Positions 35,701-47,700 of a DNA stretch of 64,000 nt are shown piece after piece. The notes under the pieces were generated by a model, which was not told the DNA's origin, did no database searches, and saw only the letters and a program-made list of their open reading frames with translations. The stretch is from Trichobilharzia regenti. Taxonomy: Eukaryota > Platyhelminthes > Trematoda > Strigeidida > Schistosomatidae. Both the position numbers and the translations under genes were made by a program. Position 1 is the stretch's first letter; every line of letters begins with the position of its first letter. The stretch is from contig OX235270.1 of assembly GCA_944472135.2 (NCBI GenBank), positions 45,570,352-45,634,351 on the forward strand, given 5' to 3'.

Positions 35701-38700
35701 ATTAATTTAGTTGACATTAGGCGTGCAATAGTGTGAAACTGGCTTTGCTATAAACATACTTTGAGGGTGGTGATTTCGCGGAACTTCTTTATATCCCATT
35801 GTTTAATTTGTCCACCTTGATCACAGGAAACAGCCAAAGAAGTGTGCGGAATAAACCGAACACAAGTTACGCTAAAAAATGTTTAAGGAAAAGCAATAAA
35901 ATATTTATAAAAGTGATGCCAGTAGACTAATGATATCTGTAAAAACAAAAGTGAAGAGGACAATACCAGAAACAATGTAAAAAAAAGTCTACCTTTATTA
36001 GAAACAGTTAATTACATAGGCGAACAAGTGGACAGGCTGTCGATAAACATTGGCATACATACTGAGATACTAAAAGAATTGATATTAAGATGTACGATGA
36101 ATGTAAATTTCAAATTTAACAGCATGCTTTACAGACAAGTGAACGGGGTGGCGATGGGCTCCCCATTGGGTCCCATTCTGGCTGATTTCTTTCTAAGTAA
36201 GCTAGAAAATGGACCTCTCATTTTATTGCCAATATATGGATGATACCTTTATTCTTTTTGATAATGGTTCTGATAAGAGTACAATAATCACTGAATTCAA
36301 TGAAGTACATTCGGCTATGAAATTCACATGCGAAGAGGAGTCTCCAGACAGAATTGCCTTCCTGGATGTCCTACTTACAAGAAAACCAGATGGTAGCATA
36401 AAAAGAAATTTGCATAGAAAAAGCACGTGGACAGGACAATATACACATTCTCACAGCTTCGTTACTATCAAGTATAAAAGAAATTTAGTGAAGACCCTCA
36501 GCCACAGAGTTAGAGCTATATGCTCAGAAGAAGTAATTGAAGATAAATTAAGCATTGCATATGATACTTTGATCGAAAATGGCTATTCCGAAAAATTTAT
36601 CAAGAAACACATGACAAACAAAACGGAAAACGACCTCTTTATATGAGACTACAATTCATGGGCGATATACCAAGCGAGATAGTTGCGAAGAAATTAAGAA
36701 AATCAGTTCAGAGAACTTTTAATGCTAGCGAACTACACGTATTATTCTCTACACGACCAATGGTGATTCCTCGACTGAAAGATGAAGTACCTAGACTAGA
36801 CACTTCAAATTGTATCTATCAATTCAACTGCGCTTGTGAACCCAGTTATATTGGCCGTTGCTCTAGGAACTTGATTTTTCATGCTCGAGAATATCTCCCA
36901 GCATGGCTAAGTAAAGGTGTAGGGAAAATCATTAACAGCTCGATATTGGACCATCTGGTGCAAACCGGCCACAAAGCCAGCGTAGAAGAATCCTTCCCTA
37001 TCATATACTGGGTGCCTAATAAATTGCCAAAATCACCTAAGTACCGCATGCTCAAAACAGCAGAGGCTATTGCGATTTGCCTCAAACAACCAGCGCTCTG
37101 TGTTCAAAAGAAGCAAGTCCAGCCCCTACTATTTCCCTGGCCAGCCTTCAGTAGAAACTATAAACTCATGAATTTGTACTATTATCTTTCCTAATTCTTC
37201 TGACATTCAGCTTGTTTTATGTTGATGCTGTTGTGCTGTAATCTATCAATATTATTGATTTGATGTTGTTTAAACATTAATGTCGTTCATAACACTAACT
37301 CATTCATTCACTATAATGTAGAGACTGATGATGAAGGGGTTATCGAAAAGAGTACTCTTTGTTCAGTATCCATTCTTTTGAAAACGGTAAAAGCTTAGGA
37401 TAAAACGTATAAAGTTTCTGGTTTTTATGTCAAGTTGTGCAACGAAATGTTAGCTACCTCAGCTTCACTATGGATAAAATTTTATTTCGATAAAGTCATA
37501 ATGGCATTATACTCTACCATAATGCCCAAGTTTTATCCTTATATCAATAGCTACCTCATATGTTGCTGGTTTTAATAGAAATTGCCGATTTACCTACAAT
37601 GCATTTTCACAAAGACAACGTCCTAGTTCCTCACATTTCTATTTCTTTTCATCAAAACTATTAATATTACTTTCATTTTACACACGGGTTTTACTCGCTA
37701 GCTGAATCTTCAAACTGACTGTATTTTAAATATGCTTAAGGCTTAGATAATTAACAAGAAAAGTGTTAAAGTAAGTGTAGATAAAAGTTAAGAAGACTTA
37801 CGGTTCCAAATGTGAGGTAAATCGTCGTTGACAATTACCGAACTGCAATTCCCACAAACGAACAGTCTTATCACTACTTCCTGTAATGATTAAACGGCTA
37901 TCAGCAGAAATATCCAAGCTAACTACTGGAGCAGAATGACCATATAGTGAGTGTATACGCTGAAGAAAACAAAAATTGGTGGGTGAAGGACAGCGGTGAG
38001 AGACAAATTCAGTCAATCTCATCAGTAATAAAGAAATTATGGATAGAAATTTTAAACTAATAAAAAATGGAAACAGAAAGAAAAATTAACACTGCGTTAA
38101 TAAAATTAGGGGGCAAAAAAGCCTACCTTGAATGAATCAGTAAAAAACACATCCACATGAAAATTCATCAGTGCAACAACCACTAGTCGATTATTCGGTG
38201 AGACGGACATACAACTGATCTGATCGGAAACAGTTTTCACTGGATTACTCTCAACAAGACAGAGAGTTGGCTTGCTGAAATAAAAACAAAAAAGAGTCGA
38301 ATGAAGTAAAGATTAATGACAACTTACTTACATAGTCAACACAACAAAAACACTACAATAACACACGAAGAATGATAAATGTTATGAAGTCTGTAGAGTA
38401 GGAGGTTGACGATGAATAAATGTGTCGTTAGTTAAGTATGGGAGTTAATATATTGTTCAAATGAATCATTGTATGTGACGGGTTTTTTATTACAAACATT
38501 TTATCTTATTCTTCAGATACATTTTCAACGACTAATGATGCCCACAAAAAGCGTTAACTTATGTGTTGTCCGTGGCTGACAAATATGCGTGTAGTAAATA
38601 ACCATTTCCCAAAACAGCAGCTGTCTTAGCTTAATGCTTTAGATCAAATGGCCAGAAGGGATGAAAAAAACGAGGAACTCTGGCACGCAATGAACCAACC

Positions 38701-41700
38701 AACAACCTAGCGCGCAAAGAAAATCAAGAAGGAAATGGAGATTTATTAGACACACGCTGTGGGGGCGCCGTTGAGTGAAATCACGTGCCACGCCGTCGAG
38801 TGGAGTCCGAATGCGAATGGATGTCCGAGAGTTACATAGAGGAGATGCTAAAGCTTTACGTTCCACTTGGAACCCAAAAGAATAGTAATATCCTAAAACA
38901 GGGAGATGAGCATAGCACTTAGCTATAAGTTTATTGAGTGATAGCATGTACAAAGATAATAATAATGATTTACTTTATTCCAAAAACAGTACTTGTGATA
39001 CAGAATGGAATTTTCAGCATTAATCACAATATTGCATCTAATTTCCTCAAATTATAAATCTGTCTGTCTGTTTTCGACATAGAACTTTGCACAAATGTGC
39101 GGAAGTTCAAGTCGCCACATTCCGTGTAGCACGCGAAGCAAGAGAAGAAAGTACAAGAAAAGCATAATAGAAACAGTGAGCAGAGGTGTGAGACAAAGGA
39201 GTAATAAAGAAATACAAAACAGTTTCATTGAAGATCATAAGTCACAGGGAGTGGATGCATCTGCGCCACTGAGAACGATTTTGAGCCATGTCACCAATTG
39301 TTTCCAACCATAGATTTTTACCGTCCCGAGGACCCCAGCCTGGAAGTCTACACCTTCCTACGTGGCTAAGACCAACTGTTGTGGATTTCATTGACTGATG
39401 CCAAGTTTTTGTTTGACCGCCGCTAGCTTTTTTCCAGCCTGACCCTATATCCGCTAACATTGCTCGTCGAGGGAGGCGATGACTTGGCATACGTAACACA
39501 TGTCCTAACCATCTCAGTCTTTGTAGCTTCACGACTTCGTCGATTGATTTCCCCTGTTTACCTAGAACTCTACGCCTAACCTCCATGTTGCTCACCTTAT
39601 TATGCCACTTTACACGGGAAATAGAACGCAGGCACCTATGATCAAAGACAGCTAGTCTTTTCATGTCTTCCACTCTCAGTGGCCAGGTCTCACAACCATA
39701 AAGGAGGACGGAGCGGACTGATGAGCAGTACACCCGCCCTTTGGTCGATAGTCGAACATCTCGTCTACGCCAGAGTCGGCGTAAACTAACAAATGCGAAA
39801 CGAGCCCCTTGTATTCGTGCTGAGATTTCGTCAGAGATCAGCCCGTTGGGGCTGATGGTACTTCCCAAATAAGTGAAGCGGTCAACGTGCTCTACCACTT
39901 CACTTCCTATTTTTAAACTAGGCGTCGATGTAGTCCAGTCCTGTAACATCATCTTGCATTTGGCGGGAGCGAATCGCATGCCAAACATTCGTAGATTGCG
40001 GCTCAAGGTGTTTAGAAGACTCTGCATTTCGTCAGCGTCTTCGCCTAGAAGGACTATATCGTCTGCATATTCCAAGTCAACGAGATTATTCCCCGGTAGC
40101 AAGTCAATCCCTGAGTCGCTGAAGTCACCTAGGGTTAAGTCCATTAACACATCTATGATGAAGTTGAATAGAAAAGGAGATAATGGGCATCCTTGACGGA
40201 CACCACTGGTCGTCATCAGTTCAGATGACAGCTCGCCGTAAGCCCTCACCTGGCTGTATGAGTACGAATAGAGTGCCTTAATCAGTGCAATATATTTTCT
40301 TGGAATTCCCTTTACAGCCAAGCATCTCCAGAGAACTTCCCGATCGACAGAGTCGAATGCTGCCTTTAGGTCAAGAAATATAATGACTGTTGGACGCCGG
40401 TAGGAATGCCTATGTTCTAGAATCTGTCGGAGGGTGAAGATATGATCAATACACCCTCTTCCTGGTCTAAAGCCTGCCTGGCTCTCTCGTGTTTGTGCTT
40501 CCCGAGCACCACTCAGTCTACGCATGATTATTGAGCCTAAGACTTTAGATACTATATTAGTCAAGCTAATCCCTCTGTGATTATCACAGGAAGACTTGTC
40601 TCCCTTCTTGTATATGGGGATAATCAGTGACTTACACCAACCCGATGGGACTTCTTCTGATTCCCAAAATTAATCACAGAAAATTTTCCACATTTACAAT
40701 AGAGTTAAACGTAAAGTCACTTCTTCTATATGGATCAGAAACTTGGCGGGCGGGTCACAAGGAATATTTCCAAAAGGTTGCAGACCTTTTTTAACAACTG
40801 TCTTCGCTGGCTCTATACTGAAGATCAGATGGCCGGGCCGGAAAGAATCACCAACAAAAAACTTTGGGAACAAACAAAACAAGAACAAATCGCCAAACAA
40901 TAAATATGCAGGAGAAAGTGAAGATGGATAGGACACTAGCTGAGGAGACCGCTGGGTGACATCGCGCGTCAAGCCCTCGAGTGGAACCCGAAAGGGAAGC
41001 AGCGAGTGGGACGTCAATGCAAGGTTGACATGGAGGAGATCGTGTGAAGAAGAGTTGAAAGAGTATGGACTAACATGGATGCAGGTGAAAAGTACAGCAG
41101 AAGACAGAAGCAAGTGGAGACGTGTATTTGAAGCCCTATGTTCCACTAGGAACCCAAGGGAGCAATAATACAATAATAATATACAATAGAGGTAATGTCA
41201 AAAACATGCAGCATATAAAATGGAAATAATAATAATGATAACAGCTAAGGCAATAATAATACAAGTGAAAATTGCCGTGGGCTTGTTTCACACAATATTG
41301 CCGATGCGGTATAGAAATCCTAGCATGTTTAAAAATATTGAATATAATGTTTTCTTTACATGATACGGTGAGGGGAAAAACAAAGAATACAGCAAGCATA
41401 GAGGCAAGTTGGTGTTTGCGGTTATGAGAGTAAAACAAAGAAGCAACAGGACCATAAATATAATAGAGATAATAAAAGTAAGACTTGGAGGTATATAAGG
41501 ATGGATGGAGGAAATTGTTTATTTACTAGATGAAAAAAGGTTAGTTAATTCTTGCCTGACACTATTTTCATCACATAAAATACGTGGCAAGTATGGTATC
41601 ATAGAATTTCTATACTTAGACGTGCGAGCATGCAGTTTCCTGAAGTTACTTCTTATTTTACCTGAGGAGAAGCAAGATGAAAGCTGAGGGTAAAGTGGAT

Positions 41701-44700
41701 GCCCCAAGTCAGACAAAATCCCTCTAGCAAATTTATTGCACGAATTCAAGTGCCTGTCGCTAACGACGTTAACTATGTGGTCCACTGGGAGACCACTCAC
41801 CCTACTGACTGTCTTCAGAATTCTACGAATTGTGACATAGTCCTTTTTAAGCAAACCAGGAAAGAATAAGGGTGAACAATAAAGAAGAATAGGTAGGATG
41901 CAAGATGTACTTACCCGTTATCAGCAGTTTTTAGGTGAAAATCATAGAACCGTACTTGTTTATCAGAACCACCAGATATAATTCCTTTCTAGAATGGAAG
42001 AAATAAAAATGATCATGTTGTATTAATTATTCTTTATTTATCATCAATACATTAGTCGCGTCGGTGGCATAGCGGTTAGGACGCTAGCCGACCATGCACA
42101 TGGTCCGAGGTTCGATCCCCGGCCGACGCGCTTCTTCACCTCTCTAAGCCGAAATAATGCTGGTAAAGAGGAAAGGTTGGGAATGAGGCTAGCAACCCCA
42201 TCCTGTAAAATAAGCACTTCTACAGAAACTTCGAACCAATAATCTGGAGCCCTATGTTCCACTGGGGAAAGTGAAGGATAAAAAATACATTAGTCACATC
42301 ACCCATTCCGGGAATCATAATTATGTTTACAGTTGATTTCTTTAATCACATGAAATAAGATCATGGATTACATAGTAATCCGGAGCGGTAACTATACAGT
42401 GGCATTATGGACACACATTAGTAACCACCATGAATGACCATGGATATAACCTAGTGAATCATTTAGTCCATAAATAAGGCGGTTAATATATTCCAAACTT
42501 ATTCTCTACGAATTCCCAGGCTGACGGTAGACAGTTTCTGTTGTTGTTAGTACTAAGTTATTCGGAACAGAGTTTTCGCAAACCAAGCCGTAAGCCACAC
42601 TTATTGCGTGAAGGCTGGTAATACTACCCACTTTACCAAACTGAAGTGAGGTACGATTTGGAAACGAGAATCACACGGTGAGAGCCGCATCTCATCTTAG
42701 CTAAACATTAATATGGTTGGGGGCACATGTGTATAGCACGTGGCACACAACCATAAGGTCATGTATTATTCCGTCATCCTTGGAAGATCTGTCAACATAA
42801 AGTCGCAAGAACATGATCAGACCAACGGATAGACTGGGCGCTCAAGATTATTACTTCTCTTTACCCAAATGGATCATTAAGTTAACTTATGGAGGTTATT
42901 TAGAATTCCTTAATACTCAACCACTGCTTACATATAAACTCGAAGTAAAAAAGCAAATTAGTAAATAAGTTGTTGAAATATTACAAACTGACCATCCATA
43001 GATATTATCGATGATATAATTAAGCATAAGCCTTTACAGATGAGTACAATATATACATGGATAAAAAAGGAAGTAATAGTACTAGTATTGAACAAGTTAG
43101 TATTACTTATTTTATTCTTTTACGATTCCAGTGGATCAGAGGGCTCCAAAATAGAGCTTTGAAGTTTCGGTAACAGTGGTGTTTATTTTTACTGGATGGG
43201 GTTGCTAGCCTCATGCCCAACCATCCCTCTTTACCGGTCTTATTACCGGCTTAGATAAGCAAAAGGAGTAAGTCGGCCCGGGACCGAACCCTGGACCACA
43301 TGATTAGATGCGGTTACCACTGGGCTATATGGCTTCAGTATTGAATAAGGACGACTAGGAGATAAATAAAAACGAAACAAAAGACCCGAAAATAAGGAGT
43401 AAACTACACCCACCTTATCTCCTGTTATAGCTAAGGTTCGTACAGCACCATTATGAGCATCATCAATACTCTGGACGATTGACTTGGAGGTAAGATCGAA
43501 TAAAAGTAAGTGACCGGTCTGCAAAAAATGAATTTTATCGTAGTAATATTTCATTATTACAATAAAACCGTAGTTGAAAGATCATGATTATGCATAAGAA
43601 CTTTAAGGAATAATGATTTGAAGTGAATAAAAACAACCAATAAGATAAGAGCCACAAATACAGTGAATACTGACTTTATTTTATTTCCTATAACTGTAAC
43701 CTATAAAAAAGGAAGGTAGAAGTTGGAATTCATGAGCCATTGAATCTGGTCCCAGTGACTGAATGGTATACGAGCTTGTCTTGAAATCGGAAGGTCCTGA
43801 GTTCGAACCCCAATGGTAGTGCAAAGCTGATAATTCCCAAACCAGTACTACATGGTTTTCGATGCTTCTCTAACTGATATCAATCCGTGATCAACTCGTA
43901 AAAACAAATCTAACGCTTACAAACCAATTATAGAAAAAAAGGAATACCCACTTCATAACACTAATCATTAGATGCCAAAATAAGACGAATACAAATTAGC
44001 CCCATCGATTTAAAACTTCTCTCGTATAATGCAAAACAAATATATACATATCACATGTAAAACCAGGAACTGTAATCTGAAGAGTCTGTTTAATTTAGGT
44101 ATTAAAAGGCACTTTCCATATCCGATCAGTTTTATTCTTTGTACTCCGGGTGATACACGGAGCTCGCAGCTTTAAAGTTTCAGTACCAGCGGTATTTTTT
44201 GTGCAGAGTGGGGTCGCTAGCTTCACATCCTTTTCCAGGCTTACTACCAGCTAGTAAACTGAGCGAGCTTTAGTGTGTATCGCCTGGAAATCCAACCTAA
44301 TAATGGTTTGCAATTCAAGTATTTTAATTTTTGTAATGACAGGAAATGGAAAAAAATTAGCTGAGATAAATTTCCGTAACATGTCACATATTTGTTGGAT
44401 AGTTTGTAGTCAATTTGTTGACTTCAAAGCTTTTATCATGAATAACATATTGACTATAAAATCAGTGGAGGTCAAGGAATATTGGATAACTATCTCACCC
44501 TACATTAGGATTAATTAACAGTTGTGTTACATCAGAAGTAGGTGAAATTCGTCGCTCAGTTCTGAAACAAAAATCACACTAGCCATGATACAATTCTACA
44601 GTCTGTCTGGCAGAGGATATCATGAGCGTTCACTACCTCTTGGTTTTAGCTTTCTTCTATACTGTTTACAAGCTTACACATAAACAATACATAAAGCTAA

Positions 44701-47700
44701 GTGGAATATTAAATGTGACCACCTTTTACCAAGTAATTTTTTGAATACTAATTTCGGTTATCTAACCTGAAACGTTCATATTGAAGGTTATTACATTTCA
44801 CTAGCTAATTATTATTTTGCAGAAGACAACTGCATGCAACTGTGTTGGTTGTCTTACAGTACTATTCTGTTCCTTACAATGACTCTATTAGTTACAGTCA
44901 ACAACAATTAGCACATCTGAGTTTATGTATTAACATTTTTTGAGGTCTGAGCTTTAGTTGAAATTGTCTGGAATAGGAAACATAAGTGACTGGCCTAATA
45001 TAGCTTAAAAAGCCCATTATTAGTTCAAGAAGAAAATAAATCTATGGCAGTGTAATACGTTTTTGTAAACAAAATACACATGCGACTAAAACCAAAAAAG
45101 GATCATAATGTCAGTGGAATTATGAGCCACATTGGTAGCCAAACTTACTTTTTTCTGCTTACCATCTAAGCAGTGATGAATATGATGAGAGTCAGAAATG
45201 ACTGTAAACTCAGTTACCGCAATAAACCTAGTCAATTAATTATTTCTGAGAACTTTCAGTCGTATTGTGAATTACCTGGCAGCAAGTCTTGAACTCAGAT
45301 TCCCCTTTCTCGCACTTATGAACAAGATATGATTGATAACTTACCGAGATTGTAAATTACGTTATTCAACGCAAATCTCACCATTACATTATTTATAAGA
45401 CTAGAATACTTTCCAATCAGATATGAAGAAACATACTTCCCATACCTAACAGATTGAATCAGTGACTATGTGAAGTTCAGCCATTCAAAATATCTACAAC
45501 ACTCGTACCCAAAAAAAAATTCAGTTAGAAGAATCTTGACCAGCATAATTTTTGATATCAAACTGATAGGATATTGCACAAAAGTACATCAGAAGTAAAT
45601 AAATGACTTCAATGCTTAGCGAAGTTAGAACCGGAGAGTTACAATAAGTAAAAATTACAGTAATCACTTGTAAAGAGAAGTAGTAATTTCTAACAATTTC
45701 ATCAACAGTAAAGTAGAGGATGTGTTCAATTTGTATATCACATACCTCAAAACCAATGACAACATGACGATCTCCTGGGCAAGTACCATCGATGATGCTT
45801 TAGATGGTAGTGATTTGTTCGCAGATACTTCATCAGATGTATCATAGTTGGAACGCGACTGATTTTTCCATTCTAATGTTGCTAGACATGCAGTTGACCG
45901 TCTACAGAAACCAAAAACAGTTGTATAATAGTTGCGATTGTCAGAAGAAATTTTCAGGAGGAACAAAAAGTAATACACAAACGTAGTTAAACTCATCTAA
46001 CAATGTGAACTAAAAGTGACTTTAAGCAAACATGTTCTACTCAACCGTACTTTTCCCACAACAACTTCGGCGTGACCAATAAAACTTCTGTAGCGACGTT
46101 TTTCACACAGATTATGTAAAGCCTTTAGAAAAACGAGTACGAGAATGGTTTAGTTGCAAAATGACGCATAATACTATGCTTCATAGCCTTAGAAATGACT
46201 TAACCAGCTATCGTACATGTAGGCATGTGTCATAAAGACGTTGTAAGATGCCGTGTTGTTAATCAACCATGGACATTTGTTCTGCTTTGCAACCACAAGT
46301 TTCTGCATAGGCGTCTTTCAAACTTTCATAAGAGACAATAAGTGTGAAGCCTGGAATGAACTGTGTCAAATTTAAAAATTACTTCATTATGTCTCAATGT
46401 ACACATACCTACTCCACAGCTTTGCTTCGGTTTTCGATAGTGTAAAGATGCCGAGATTATCACTGGTAAGACTGCAAGCAATTACTGAACTTCTGTGTCC
46501 AAAGATTGAAACAGTATTCAACAGGCGAGCATTTGGACAATTCTTAGTTAATGTGGATGTCAGTTGTAAAGTTTGTAATTTGAACGGACATAAAGGAATT
46601 GAGAGTTGTATTTCCTCCAGCATATTATTTTTTAGGGAGCAGATAAACTGACAGAAAAGAAAGGAACAGAATAAATAATACGTTAACCATATGGTAACAA
46701 ACGACATTCACAAAGAAAAGGGAAGGAAAAATACAGGCAAATAATAATGAGAACCTACACGAAGAAGATGCTTCTGTGAGTCGTGATCAGTCACCAGTTG
46801 AGGTGCCAAAATATCACAGCTACTGGGTTTGGCGGAAAGGAAAATTCTTAGGATAGGAAGCAGTTCATCCTCAGCACCCAGAGTAATATTAGATGATGGT
46901 AATCCTTTGCTGAAATGTATGTAAATAAAAACAAGTTAAGGTGGGTAATATGATGGAAAGTGCTTACCTAGCAAGTCAGAGATAGACGTGATTTCCACGT
47001 GCTGAAGCTTACAACAGTACTTGACTATAAGCTTTTTCTGTTTCTTTCAGTATAGTTCCCAATGGGATCAACAACAAAAAATACACAACTGGTCAACATG
47101 GTTAACAAAGCACCCCAGAATTTATAACCAATAAATTGCGGCAGAATATTAAAATGTATGTTGATATCAATTAAGAAAGAAATTTTCTTTATGGCTGGTA
47201 TTTCCGCATGGATAAAAGAATACCAACTTACTCTTTGGCTTTTTTAGTCTTTTTGCGTAATCTTTTCACCTTTGCGTCTTCATCTAGAAGTCGAAAAATT
47301 TCAAGACATCGATCGAAAGACTAGATGAAACAAAGCAGAAATGTTAGTACTAAAATATTCATGATGAATTTAAGGAAAGTGATATTAAAACTGAGTTATG
47401 TAAGTCATCGATGAAGTATTCAGACACTGTTAGACGTGAAACACATAAGTTACTATGTAATTAGCAAAGTGAATCGACCCTTTCATTGTTCATCTTTCTG
47501 TAATTTTATGGTGTCACCCTTTCTATCGTTTAATTATAACTTTGCTGCTTTATTTTAGTTGTTATTACTATTATTACTATAATTTTATACTGAATGCATA
47601 TTTTTTTCCGTATCGCATTCTGTAATTTGCTACATATCTGCTATAACAACGTTTTGTTATTATTACCATTACGTAATGTTTAATTTTTTGTCGTTTTTGA

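Larger units (their letters stand above)
35985..37395 (+). mobile_element. Penelope-like element, 5'-truncated (Cercyon-type)
   Basis: RT C-terminal half followed by a GIY-YIG endonuclease, antisense to WDR3 in intron 14. [22 protein letters not shown] in 36028-36243, [18 protein letters not shown] (catalytic YMDD) in 36209-36646. Endonuclease: 36643-37194, with [20 protein letters not shown] (GIY-YIG), [10 protein letters not shown] and [15 protein letters not shown] (catalytic Glu region). Frameshifts near 36210 and 36630 split the three frames. Schistosome Penelope-like elements (Cercyon) are known from the literature. Confidence 0.85.
43518..45745 (-). other. WDR3 intron 10
   Basis: Holds two SINE pieces (43735-43935, 44120-44290). 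44291-45745 shows nothing recognisable; the 81-codon frame at 44273 has no family resemblance. Confidence 0.5.

Noticed and set aside
44273..44518. 81-codon frame in WDR3 intron 10
   Set aside because: Begins inside a SINE fragment, has low-complexity AT-driven content and no homology.
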